From Halomonas denitrificans (GTDB taxonomy: Bacteria > Pseudomonadota > Gammaproteobacteria > Pseudomonadales > Halomonadaceae): DNA of 64,000 nt. Positions 38,910 to 47,077 of the stretch are shown here, piece after piece. Both the position numbers and the translations under genes were made by a program. The notes beneath the pieces were generated by a model. That model was not told the DNA's origin. It did not search any database and was given only the letters and a program-made list of their open reading frames with translations. The stretch spans positions 806,001 through 870,000 of the forward strand of contig NZ_PYVX01000001.1 in NCBI RefSeq assembly GCF_003056305.1. Direction: 5' to 3'. Position 1 is the first letter of the stretch. Every line of letters starts with the position of its first letter.

Positions 38910-39923
38910 TTACGGCTGCGGGGCGGGAGCGCGACCCAGAGCGGCGAGCACCTCGTCGAGCTTCTCCTTGCCGCCGATGCTGTCGTAGAAGTCGGGCCAG
39001 ATGCCGGTGGCCATCTCGATCCACTGCTGCTCGTCGTTGGCAGGCTGGGTGATCTGCATGCCGTGCTCGTCCACCAGACGCTCCTTGATGGAGGCCTCGG
39101 TGTCGAGCAGGTAGTCGTAGCTGTGGTCGGTGGCTTCCTGACCGGCTTCCAGCACCAGCTCCTGCATCTCGGGACTGAGGCTCTGGAACTTGCCTTCGCT
39201 GATGATCAGCGGCTCCATCGAGAAGACGTAGCAGCTCTCGGTGACGTGGCCCTGGACCTCATAGAACTTCATCGCGTCGATGGTGATGTAGGGGTTGTCC
39301 TGACCGTCGACCACGCCCTGCTGCAGGGCGGTGAAGGTCTCGGACCACGCCAGCGGGTTGGGGTTGACGCCCCAGGACTGGTAGGCGGCGATCATGATCT
39401 CGTTCTTGGGTACCCGGATCACCAGGCCGTCGAGATCCTCGGGCGAGGCCACGGGACGCGCGGAGTTGGTCAGGCGACGGCAACCGGAGTAGGCCCAGCC
39501 CAGGATGCGCACGCCGGCGTCGCGGATGGTGTTCTGGGTGAGCTCCTCGCCGATCTCACCCTGGGTCAGCGTCCTGGCATCCTCGGGCCCCTGGATCACG
39601 TAGGGCAGGGTCATCACGCCCACGGTGGGCGAGAACGGCGTGATGTTGTTGATGGCCAGTACGGAGAGGTCGAGCAGGCCCATGCTGGCGTTGTTGACGG
39701 TGTCCTGCTCACTGCCGAGCTGGCCGTTGGGGAACAGGTCGATGGTGACCTCGCCCCCGGTCTTCTCCTCGACGAGATCGGCAAAGGTCGTGCCCAGTTC
39801 GTACTGGGTGCCGCCGGCGGCGTCGCCCAGGGCCATCTTCCAGGTCTCGGCCATGGCCTGACCGCTCAGTGCCAGGGTCGCGGCGGATACGGCCATGGGG
39901 AGGAGTAGTTTCTGGATACGCAT
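38910..39923 (-). CDS. TRAP transporter periplasmic binding protein (DctP type), probably for taurine
   Basis: 337 aa. A signal peptide ends at AMA (about residue 26); the mature domain contains SGCRRLTNSARPVASPEDLD and the family ligand-site region GLVIRVPKNEIMIAAYQSWG then ALQQGVVDGQDNPY. DctP proteins bind their ligand's acidic group through a conserved Arg, here in VIRVPKN. The ATG at 39923 follows GGAGATC; an in-frame ATG four codons earlier is less well placed. Taurine is inferred from the divergent TauR gene and the shared promoter repeats. Confidence 0.9.
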   Translation of the reverse strand: MRIQKLLLPMAVSAATLALSGQAMAETWKMALGDAAGGTQYELGTTFADLVEEKTGGEVTIDLFPNGQLGSEQDTVNNASMGLLDLSVLAINNITPFSPTVGVMTLPYVIQGPEDARTLTQGEIGEELTQNTIRDAGVRILGWAYSGCRRLTNSARPVASPEDLDGLVIRVPKNEIMIAAYQSWGVNPNPLAWSETFTALQQGVVDGQDNPYITIDAMKFYEVQGHVTESCYVFSMEPLIISEGKFQSLSPEMQELVLEAGQEATDHSYDYLLDTEASIKERLVDEHGMQITQPANDEQQWIEMATGIWPDFYDSIGGKEKLDEVLAALGRAPAPQP

Positions 39924-40325
39924 TGTGATCTCCACAGCTTGTTATTGTCGGAAAGGCAGGATGCCAGCGCGGGGCGAGGCGTTCCTGGATGACGGCGAGC
40001 CGGGGTGTCCATCGAGGGCGGATCGAGGCGGCGATTCGAGGTGATTTGTTGTGATTCTCACCGCGCCTGCCTCGACTCCGCGATCTCGCCCATCGCCGGT
40101 CATCGGGATACGGGCTGTTCGCCATATCCTGACTACCACGTTCTACGCACTCCCCCCGGGGGCCACTAGAACCAGTCTTCCGGCATCGATTGGTCCAGCC
40201 CGCCGGACGAGAGCACGCTCGCCGACGCGCCGTGCCCCCAGCCCCGGGAACGCCGCCACGATGCCTCAACGCTATGGCATAATCTCCGGCAGCCTTTCCT
40301 AACGCCTTGGCGAGACACAATTTTA
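39924..40325. other. 402-base divergent promoter region between the TRAP operon and tauR
   Basis: Contains promoters for both directions and the direct repeat at 40,166-40,198. Otherwise no gene is supported. Confidence 0.6.
40166..40198 (-). promoter_or_regulatory. Candidate TauR binding site (CTGG direct repeat, 23-base period)
   Basis: Read on the minus strand: CTGGACCAAT, then CTGGTTCTAG, with starts 23 bases apart. The same arrangement occurs at 43,892-43,924 before tauX. MocR-type TauR of Rhodobacter is reported to bind direct repeats of CTGGACYTAA, which both half-sites resemble. Confidence 0.65.
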
Positions 40326-41801
40326 ATGAGCCAGCTTCTCTTCCATCTCGACCCCGACCTACCGGAGAGCCTGCAGAAACAGCTGCGCGAGCAGATCGCC
40401 CGCGCCATCCTCGACGGCCACCTGCCCCTGGAGGAGCCACTGCCCTCGAGCCGCAAGCTGGCCAAGGAACTGCACGTTGCCCGCAACACCGTGATGCTGG
40501 CCTACGAGCAGCTGCTCGATGACGGCTACCTGATCGCCCGCAAGCGCAGCGGCTACTTCGTCAATCCCGAGATCCTCGAGGGCCGGGCCGAGAAGCCGGT
40601 GCGCCTGAACGATATCGACGCCGAGCGCCTGCCCTGGGAGGAGCTCTTGACCATGCACCCCTCCCGGCAGCAGACCATCAACAAGCCCAGCGACTGGCAT
40701 CGCTACGACTATCCATTCCTCTACGGCCAGATCGACCCCGAGCTCTTCCCGACCCAGCACTGGCGGGAGTGCAGCCGCGACTCGATGAGCGTGCCGGCGA
40801 TCCGCAGCTGGTCGGTGGACCACCTCAACGACGACGACCCGCTGCTGATCGAACAGATCCACAGGCGGCTGCTGCCGCGCCGCGGCGTGTGGGCCAAGCC
40901 CGAGGAGATCCTGGTCACGGTCGGTGCCCAGCAGGCGCTCTGGATCACCTGCATGCTGCTGCTCAAGGCCGGCCGGCGCTTCGGGATGGAGAATCCCGGC
41001 TACGTGGACGTCTACAACATCGCCCGTACCTTCACCGACGATGTCCACCTGCTGCCCGTCGATGAGCAGGGCATGCGCCTCGACCCCGCCATCGCCGACT
41101 GCCAGCTTGTCTACGTGACCCCGAGCCACCAGGCGCCGACCACGGTCACCATGCCGCTGGAGCGGCGCCGAGCGCTGCTCGACATGGCGGAGATCGACAA
41201 CTTCCTGATCATCGAGGACGACTACGAGAGCGAGACCAACTACCTGGAAAACCCCACGCCGGCGCTGAAGAGCCTCGATCGCCACAACCGGGTGATCTAC
41301 GTGGGCAGCCTCTCCAAGACCCTGGCGCCGGGCCTGCGGCTGGGCTACATGGTCGGCCCCCCGGCGCTGATCCGCGAGGCCCGGGCGCTGCGGCGGTTGA
41401 TGCTGCGCCACCCGCCGACCAACAACCAGCGCGCCGTGGCGCTGTTCCTGGATCGCGGCTATCACGATGCCCTACTGCGCCAGATCCACCAGGTGTTCCA
41501 CAGCCGCTGGCAGCGCATGAACGAGGCGCTGGCCCGGCACATGCCCCACGCCTTCGTGCCCTCGACCTACGGGGGCTCGTGCTTCTGGGTGAAGGGGCCC
41601 GAGGGGCTCGACTGCCACGAGCTGCGCCGCCTGGCGGCCGAGCAGAGCATTCTGATCGAGTGCGGCGACATCCACTTCTTCGACGGCCCCCACCTCGAGT
41701 ACTTCCGGCTGGGCTTCTCGGCGATTCCCGAGGCGCGCATCGAGGCCGGCATCGAACGGCTGGCGGCGCTGATTCCCCAGGCGGTATCACCCCCCTCCTG
41801 A
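40326..41801 (+). CDS. tauR: MocR-type regulator of taurine metabolism
   Basis: 491 aa. A GntR winged helix (residues 1-80; LPSSRKLAKELHVARNTVML at 39-58) is fused to an aminotransferase class I-like domain, with the PLP lysine K331 in GSLSKTLAPGLRLGY and the Asp in IIEDDYESE at 296-304. Such PdxR/TauR proteins sense an amine through PLP without transaminating it. It is divergent from the TRAP operon and converges with tauY. It is expected to activate both through the 23-base-period repeats. The MocR family is certain; the taurine ligand is inferred from context. Confidence 0.88.
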   Translation: MSQLLFHLDPDLPESLQKQLREQIARAILDGHLPLEEPLPSSRKLAKELHVARNTVMLAYEQLLDDGYLIARKRSGYFVNPEILEGRAEKPVRLNDIDAERLPWEELLTMHPSRQQTINKPSDWHRYDYPFLYGQIDPELFPTQHWRECSRDSMSVPAIRSWSVDHLNDDDPLLIEQIHRRLLPRRGVWAKPEEILVTVGAQQALWITCMLLLKAGRRFGMENPGYVDVYNIARTFTDDVHLLPVDEQGMRLDPAIADCQLVYVTPSHQAPTTVTMPLERRRALLDMAEIDNFLIIEDDYESETNYLENPTPALKSLDRHNRVIYVGSLSKTLAPGLRLGYMVGPPALIREARALRRLMLRHPPTNNQRAVALFLDRGYHDALLRQIHQVFHSRWQRMNEALARHMPHAFVPSTYGGSCFWVKGPEGLDCHELRRLAAEQSILIECGDIHFFDGPHLEYFRLGFSAIPEARIEAGIERLAALIPQAVSPPS

Positions 41802-41858
41802 TGAGCGCCCTCCTCGCGCGGTCATGAAATTGCCTTCCTGAGGCCGCCGCCCACAAGA

Positions 41859-41879
41859 AAGCCGCCTCGAGGGCGGCTT
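41859..41879. terminator. Bidirectional hairpin between tauR and tauY
   Basis: AAGCCGCC (41,859-41,866) pairs with GGCGGCTT (41,872-41,879). On the minus strand it is followed by TCTTG after CTT; on the plus strand by CACG. It lies between convergent stops at 41,801 and 41,902. Confidence 0.7.
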
Positions 41880-41901
41880 CACGCGATGGACAGGACGCGA
41901 C

Positions 41902-43344
41902 TCAGATCACCTCATCCTTTAGGTGGTACCAGCGGTAGAGGAAGCGCTGGCCGAAGCGCCGGAACGGGGCGAAGGCCTCGGACTCGACCTTCTCGCGCAG
42001 GTTGGGGAACGGCAGCTTGGAGGTGAAGATCGGCAGGTCCAGCTCCTGGCCGTGCCCGGCGATCCACTGCGCCAGGCGACGCCCGGCCTGGGCCGAATAC
42101 ATCACGCCGTTGCCGCCGTAACCCAGGGCGTAGTAGACCGTCTCCTTGGCATCGGGCTGGTGGATGCGCGGCATCATGTCGTGGCTGACGTCCACCCAGC
42201 CCCACCAGGAGTAGTCGATGTCGATGCCCTCAAGCGCCGGGAACTTGCGATGCATGTCGCCGATCAGCATCGACTCGTACTTCTTCTGCGGCGCATCGCG
42301 GCCGGTGATGGCGCTGCGGCTGCCGATCTGCAGCCGGTTGTCCGGCAGCAGGCGATAGTAGTGGCGCAGGATCCGGGTATCGGTGATCACCTGGCGCGTG
42401 CGCAGGCTGCAGGCCTCGATCTCGTCGTCGGTCAGCCGACGGGTGACGATGGAGTTCGAGAGGATCGGCAGCAGGCGGTTCTTGAGCTCGCGATGCAGGC
42501 TCTGGGAGGTGTAGCCGCCGGTAGCGATGCCCACCGCGCGCGCCTTTACCACCCCACCCGGGGTCTTCAAGTAGTGCACGCCGCCGCGGGTCTCGAAGCC
42601 CTGCACCGGGCTCGCCGGATGGATCTTCACCCCGAGCGCCCGGGCCTTGCGGTGGTAGCCGAAGGCCAGCTTGCCGGCATGGATGCCGATGCCCTCGGGC
42701 TCGTGCATGGCGCCGGCCGCCTCCTGATCGCCGATCCAGTCGCGCTTCACCGTGTCGGCATCGAGGATCCGGGCGTCGTAGTCGAAGGTCTCGCGCAGCA
42801 GCTTCGCCTCCTTCTCGAGGGTCGGCATCACCTTGTCGCGATGGGCCACGTAGAGGTGACCGCCCGGCTGAGGTTCGCAGTCGATGTCCTTGATCAGCTC
42901 CTTGAAGGTCGCCATGCCGTCGAGGCACTCGCGATGCAGCTTCAGGGCGGTGTCCAGGCCGTAGCGCTGGATCCACTGGGAGCGCTTGAGGCGCCCGGAG
43001 GCGCACTGGGCCTGGCCGCCGTTGCGGGTCGAGCAGCCCCAGCTGGTGCGATTGGCCTCGAGCACGGTGGCCTTGATGCCGTACTCCTGGGCCAGGAAGA
43101 TCGCCGCGGTGAGTCCCGTGAAGCCGGAGCCGATGATGACCACATCGGCATCCGTGTCCTGGGTGATGGGCCCGTCATCGGCCGGCGGCTCGCCGGCGGT
43201 GCCGATCCAGTAGGTCGGCGCATAGTCACGACCCGCCCCCGGGGTGGCGCTCTTCAGGGGGTCATAGGCCGGATCATATGGCTGGGAGGGCGAGGTCTTG
43301 GTGGCCTCGGTCTCTACCCCGCTTCTTGGCATTGTTGTCTCCAT
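41902..43344 (-). CDS. tauY: Taurine dehydrogenase, large FAD subunit
   Basis: 480 aa, DAO-type FAD oxidoreductase. A hydrophilic 60-residue N-terminus is followed by the FAD motif DVVIIGSGFTGLTAAIFLAQ (about 66-85), then SWGCSTRNGGQAQCASG and the C-terminal YALGYGGNGVMYSAQAGRRLAQ. TauXY oxidises taurine to sulfoacetaldehyde and ammonium, passing electrons to the respiratory chain. The upstream NTF2-like partner gene, Xsc and TauR in the same region make the assignment strong; alone it could be any amine oxidoreductase of this family. GAGGAG is eight bases before the ATG. Confidence 0.85.
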   Translation of the reverse strand: METTMPRSGVETEATKTSPSQPYDPAYDPLKSATPGAGRDYAPTYWIGTAGEPPADDGPITQDTDADVVIIGSGFTGLTAAIFLAQEYGIKATVLEANRTSWGCSTRNGGQAQCASGRLKRSQWIQRYGLDTALKLHRECLDGMATFKELIKDIDCEPQPGGHLYVAHRDKVMPTLEKEAKLLRETFDYDARILDADTVKRDWIGDQEAAGAMHEPEGIGIHAGKLAFGYHRKARALGVKIHPASPVQGFETRGGVHYLKTPGGVVKARAVGIATGGYTSQSLHRELKNRLLPILSNSIVTRRLTDDEIEACSLRTRQVITDTRILRHYYRLLPDNRLQIGSRSAITGRDAPQKKYESMLIGDMHRKFPALEGIDIDYSWWGWVDVSHDMMPRIHQPDAKETVYYALGYGGNGVMYSAQAGRRLAQWIAGHGQELDLPIFTSKLPFPNLREKVESEAFAPFRRFGQRFLYRWYHLKDEVI

Positions 43345-43388
43345 GATCGGACTCCTCGCAGTGGATGCCGTGCTCGAACCCGAGACGA

Positions 43389-43772
43389 TCAGGCGTTGAC
43401 GGGGGGACGGTTCTTGCGGAAGGCGTTCTTCACGGCGATCTTGCCGTCGCGGAAAGTGAAGGCGTCGATCATGCGCGCCTCGGAGCGCACGCCGTCGGTG
43501 GTGGTGCCCTGATAGGTGGACTCGGTGAAGCCCTTGTCGCCGATCACGTGGTGCTCGGCGTCGGTCCAGCTGGCATCGGGGGCGGTCTTCCAGGCGTTCT
43601 CGAGGCCCTGGCGCACCTCGGCCTGGCCGACGAAGCTCTTGCCCTGCAGCTCGGGGCCGGCGATGGCGTGGAAGACGCAGTCGTCGGTCATCATGCTCAT
43701 GACGGCATCGATGTCGTGACGGTTCAGGGCATCGCTGAAGGCTTCGAGGAGTTCGGTAGTCGGTTGGCTCAT
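43389..43772 (-). CDS. tauX: Taurine dehydrogenase, small subunit (NTF2/SnoaL-like)
   Basis: 127 aa, one NTF2-like cone domain: LLEAFSDALNRHDIDAVMSM (about 9-28), then TDDCVFHAIAGPE and the C-terminal FTFRDGKIAVKNAFRKNRPP. Taurine dehydrogenases consist of such a small protein and the FAD subunit TauY, whose gene follows 44 bases downstream. The start MSQPTTELL has an AGGAG site; the in-frame extension upstream is poor. The 23-base-period repeat at 43,892-43,924 lies 120 bases upstream, and a terminator separates this operon from xsc1. Confidence 0.8.
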   Translation of the reverse strand: MSQPTTELLEAFSDALNRHDIDAVMSMMTDDCVFHAIAGPELQGKSFVGQAEVRQGLENAWKTAPDASWTDAEHHVIGDKGFTESTYQGTTTDGVRSEARMIDAFTFRDGKIAVKNAFRKNRPPVNA

Positions 43773-43891
43773 GTCGGGCTCCTGAGGGTTGTCGTTGTTG
43801 GGTCTGGCGCTATGTGAAAGATGCTTTTGACGCATCGAGGCGGCCTCTCGGCCGCGAACGAATCCAGCCTACTGGCAAAGCCGAGGGGGCA

Positions 43892-43924
43892 TTAGCGCCA
43901 GATACGCCCCGGCGGTTGGACCAG
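43892..43924 (-). promoter_or_regulatory. Candidate TauR binding site before tauXY
   Basis: Minus strand: CTGGTCCAAC, then CTGGCGCTAA, starts 23 bases apart, the same period and similar half-sites as at 40,166-40,198. Position fits an activator site for the tauXY promoter. Confidence 0.65.
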
Positions 43925-43968
43925 AGCGCCCGCCATGAGCAGCGAGGCGCAAGCACCGCTCGAGCGGC

Positions 43969-43994
43969 AAAAAAACCCCCGGCGAGGCCGGGGG
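43969..43994 (-). terminator. Intrinsic terminator of xsc1
   Basis: CCCCCGGC (43,976-43,983) pairs with GCCGGGGG (43,987-43,994). On the minus strand it is followed by seven T. It lies 33 bases past the xsc1 stop. A similar but not identical terminator follows xsc2. Confidence 0.92.
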
Positions 43995-44027
43995 AATACG
44001 TTGCAGCACGTTCGGTGGTACGTCCGA

Positions 44028-45848
44028 TCAGACGTAGTCCTGATACTTCTCGAGCAGGCGCACCGGCTTCTTCAGCGCGTCGCGGCGGAAGGGGTCGCCC
44101 AGCTCCCGGGTGCACATGATCTCGATGATGCAGGTCTTGCCCTCGTTCATCTGCAGGTCCACCGCCTTCTTCAGCGCCGGCCCCACGTCCTCGAGGCGGT
44201 CCACGGTGATGCCCTCGGCGCCCATCGCCCGGCCGATCTCGGCGAAGCTCTCGTTGTCGAGCTCGCCGGCCACGAAGCGACGGTTGTAGAACTCGACCTG
44301 GTTCTTCTTCTCGGCGCCCCACTGGCGGTTGTGGAACACCACCGCGGTCACCGGGATGTTGTGACGCACCGCGGTCATGGTCTCCATCAGGCTCATGCCC
44401 CAGGCGCCGTCGCCGGCGTAGGCGATCGCCGGACGCTCCGGCGCGGCCACCTTGGCGCCCATGATGGTCGGCAGCGCGTAGCCGCAGTTGCCGAAGCTCA
44501 TCGGCGCGAAGAAGCTGCGCGGCTTGTCGAAGCGCAGGTAGCTGTGCGCCACGGCGTTGATGTTGCCGATGTCGGTGGAGACCATCACGTCCTCGGGCAT
44601 GGCCTTCTCGAGCTCGCGCAGCACCTGGCGCGGGTGCAGGTACTCGCCGCCGGAGAACGGCGTCTCGCCCTTGGCCTCGTCGATGGCGTCGAGGCTGAAC
44701 GGGTCCTTCTCGTGGGTCCACTCGTCGAGCTCGCGCTCCCAGGCGGCCTTCTCGCTGGCAATCTGGTCGGCCCGCTCACCCTTGGTGGCGTCGCACGCCA
44801 GCTCACGGCCGGCCAGGCGCTCGGTGATCGCCTCGGCGGCTTCCTTGGCATCGCCGCAGATGCCCACGGCGATCTTCTTCACCAGGCCGAGCATCTTGTG
44901 GTCGGCGTCGATCTGGATGATCTTGGCGTCCTTCGGCCAGTAGTCCAGGCCGTGCTGCGGCAGGGTGCCGAACGGCCCCAGGCGGGTGCCCAGCGCCACC
45001 ACCACGTCGGCCTGACTGATCAGCTTCATGCCGGCCTTGGAGCCCTGGTAGCCCAGCGGGCCGCACCACAGCGGGTGGCTGGCCGGGAAGGAGTCGTTGT
45101 GCTGGTAGCTGTTGACCACCGGCGCGCCCAGCCGCTCGGCGAGCGCCTGGCAGGCCTCGACGCCGTCGGCCATCACCACGCCGCCGCCGGAGACGATCAC
45201 CGGGAACTTGGCGTTGGCCAGCAGCTCCGCCGCCTCGTTGAGGGTCCTGGTGCCGCCCGGGCCGCGGTCGAGGCGCGCGGGCTCGGGGATCTCGCACTCG
45301 ATCTCGCCATAGAAGTAGTCGCGCGGGATATTGAGCTGAGTCGGGCCCATCTCGGACATGGCGCGGTCGAAGCAGCGACCGGTGTACTCGGCCATGCGCG
45401 CCGGATGGGTCACGTGGCCCTGGTACTTGGTGAACTCCTGGAACATCGGCAGCTGCTTGCACTCCTGGAAGCCGCCCAGGCCGATGCCGTTGGTGCCCGC
45501 CTCGGGGGTGACGATGACCACCGGGCTGTGCGCCCAGTAGGCCGCGGCGATGCCGGTCACGCAGTTGGAGATGCCGGGGCCGTTCTGGCCGATCACCGTG
45601 CCGTGGCGGCCGGAGACCCGGGCATAGCCGTCGGCCATGTGCGCCGCGCCCTGCTCGTGGACCACCGGGATCAGGCGGATGCCGGCCGGGGCGAAGATGT
45701 CCATGGCGTCCATGAAGGCCGAGCCCATGATGCCGAACATGTCGGTCACCCCGTTGGCGACCAGGGTCTCCACGAAGGCCTCCGAGGGGGTCATCTTCTG
45801 CTTGCCTGTCACGACCTGGCGGGTATCTGTGGTGTCTTGGGTGCTCAT
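44028..45848 (-). CDS. xsc: Sulfoacetaldehyde acetyltransferase, copy 1
   Basis: 606 aa TPP enzyme that cleaves sulfoacetaldehyde with phosphate into sulfite and acetyl phosphate. The N-terminal PYR domain has the activating Glu in VVHEQGAAHMADGYARVSG (about 51-69); the C-terminal TPP motif is YAGDGAWGMSLMETM followed by FHNRQWGAEKKNQ. PRDYFYGEIECEIPEPARL is a segment I associate with Xsc. The start MSTQDTTDTRQ follows GGAGGACACC. The last about 1,780 bases of coding sequence are, by eye, base-for-base equal to copy 2 apart from one change near the stop. Divergent from the cobS-like gene. Confidence 0.96.
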   Translation of the reverse strand: MSTQDTTDTRQVVTGKQKMTPSEAFVETLVANGVTDMFGIMGSAFMDAMDIFAPAGIRLIPVVHEQGAAHMADGYARVSGRHGTVIGQNGPGISNCVTGIAAAYWAHSPVVIVTPEAGTNGIGLGGFQECKQLPMFQEFTKYQGHVTHPARMAEYTGRCFDRAMSEMGPTQLNIPRDYFYGEIECEIPEPARLDRGPGGTRTLNEAAELLANAKFPVIVSGGGVVMADGVEACQALAERLGAPVVNSYQHNDSFPASHPLWCGPLGYQGSKAGMKLISQADVVVALGTRLGPFGTLPQHGLDYWPKDAKIIQIDADHKMLGLVKKIAVGICGDAKEAAEAITERLAGRELACDATKGERADQIASEKAAWERELDEWTHEKDPFSLDAIDEAKGETPFSGGEYLHPRQVLRELEKAMPEDVMVSTDIGNINAVAHSYLRFDKPRSFFAPMSFGNCGYALPTIMGAKVAAPERPAIAYAGDGAWGMSLMETMTAVRHNIPVTAVVFHNRQWGAEKKNQVEFYNRRFVAGELDNESFAEIGRAMGAEGITVDRLEDVGPALKKAVDLQMNEGKTCIIEIMCTRELGDPFRRDALKKPVRLLEKYQDYV

Positions 45849-45896
45849 GGGGTGTCCTCCGAGCCCGTCATCCGGGTTGTTTTATATGAGATGATT

Positions 45897-45915
45897 TATT
45901 CCGACTTCCGGAATA
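45897..45915. promoter_or_regulatory. Candidate IclR-type operator before xsc1
   Basis: TATTCCG-N5-CGGAATA, a 19-base palindrome with perfect seven-base arms, 49 bases upstream of xsc1. It shares the TTCCG...GGAA core with the palindrome before xsc2 at 54,209-54,227. Confidence 0.65.
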
Positions 45916-45955
45916 CGGACAGACTCTAGGCAGCCGGCCCACCCTCGTCAAGGGT

Positions 45956-45989
45956 AAATTCCATAAAACGATACGATTTGATTCTTTTT
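45956..45989. promoter_or_regulatory. Conserved promoter block shared with the xsc2-iclR intergenic region
   Basis: AAATTCCATAAAACGATACG followed by ATTTGATTCTTTTT. The same block with few changes lies at 54,266-54,299. It is 41 bases beyond the palindrome here and 39 beyond it there. It may be a second regulator site or the promoter of the divergent genes. Confidence 0.65.
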
Positions 45990-46096
45990 GCGAAACTGAT
46001 CTATGCTCACCGCACGCTCCGGCAGCGACGTCCCCTGCCAGCGGTTTCGATCAGGGACGCCCAAGGTCAACGGTCCCCCGGGCCGAGGAGACGGTG

Positions 46097-47077
46097 ATGA
46101 CAGACCCCATGAACGCCCAGCCCGACATCCAGGTGTCGGTGCGCGAGCTCTTCGGCATCGACAGCGATCTCGAGGTCCCCGCCTTCAGCTGGCGCGACGA
46201 GTACGTGCCCGAGATCGACGAGGCCTATCGCTTCAACCCCGACGTCACCCTGGCGATCCTGGCCGGCTTCACCCGCAACCGCCGGGTGATGGTTCAGGGG
46301 CTGCACGGCACCGGCAAGTCGACCCATATCGAGCAGGTGGCGGCACGCCTCAACTGGCCCTGCATGCGGGTCAACCTGGACGGCCACATCAGCCGCCTCG
46401 ACCTCGTCGGCAAGGACGCCATCGTGATCCGCGATGGGGTGCAGGTCACCGAGTTCCAGGAGGGCATCGTGCCCTGGTCGCTGCAGCGGCCGGTGGCGCT
46501 GATCTTCGACGAGTACGACGCTGGCCGCCCGGACGTGATGTTCGTCATCCAGCGCATCCTCGAGCGCGACGGCCACTTCACCCTGCTCGACCAGAACCGG
46601 GTCATCCACCCCCACCCCTACTTCCGGCTGTTCGCCACCGCCAACACCGTGGGACTGGGCAACCTCAGCGGGCTCTACCAGGGCACCCAGGTGCTCAACC
46701 ACGCCCAGATGGATCGCTGGAACATCGTCGCCAAGCTCGACTACCTGCCCCGCGAGGAGGAGGCGGCCATCGTGCTCGGCCGGGTGCCCACCAAGGACAC
46801 CGAGAAGGGCCGCGCGCTGATCGCCGCGATGGTGGCGGTGGCCAACCTGACGCGCCAGGGCTTCGCCGCCGGCGACCTCTCCACCCTGATGTCGCCGCGC
46901 ACGGTGATCACCTGGGCCGAGAACTGCGAGATCTTCCGCAACCCGGCGCTGGCCTTCCGGCTCTCCTTCCTCAACAAGTGCGACGAAGCCGAGCGCCCCC
47001 TGGTCGCCGAGTACTACCAGCGCTGCTTCGGCCAGGAGCTCGACGAGTCGTGGATGCGGGAGGCGACCGCCTCATGA
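46097..47077 (+). CDS. CobS-like MoxR-type AAA+ ATPase
   Basis: 326 aa. Walker A is GLHGTGKST (68-76), Walker B ALIFDEYDAG (134-143), sensor 1 in FRLFATANTVGLGN, and an arginine-finger region follows LDYLPREEE. It matches the CobS subunit of aerobic cobaltochelatase and related MoxR ATPases (NorQ, CbbQ). Such ATPases work with a VWA-domain partner, here the CobT-like protein whose start overlaps this stop (ATGA). No CobN gene is present, so cobalt insertion into cobyrinate is not the likely role. The ATG at 46097 follows CGAGGAG; a GTG one codon earlier is possible. Divergent from xsc1. Confidence 0.88.
   Translation: MTDPMNAQPDIQVSVRELFGIDSDLEVPAFSWRDEYVPEIDEAYRFNPDVTLAILAGFTRNRRVMVQGLHGTGKSTHIEQVAARLNWPCMRVNLDGHISRLDLVGKDAIVIRDGVQVTEFQEGIVPWSLQRPVALIFDEYDAGRPDVMFVIQRILERDGHFTLLDQNRVIHPHPYFRLFATANTVGLGNLSGLYQGTQVLNHAQMDRWNIVAKLDYLPREEEAAIVLGRVPTKDTEKGRALIAAMVAVANLTRQGFAAGDLSTLMSPRTVITWAENCEIFRNPALAFRLSFLNKCDEAERPLVAEYYQRCFGQELDESWMREATAS

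Noticed and set aside
36908..39923. TRAP genes as the ectoine transporter TeaABC
   Set aside because: The gene order with a Usp gene fits, but the binding protein does not resemble TeaA, and the operon faces tauR with shared TauR-type repeats.
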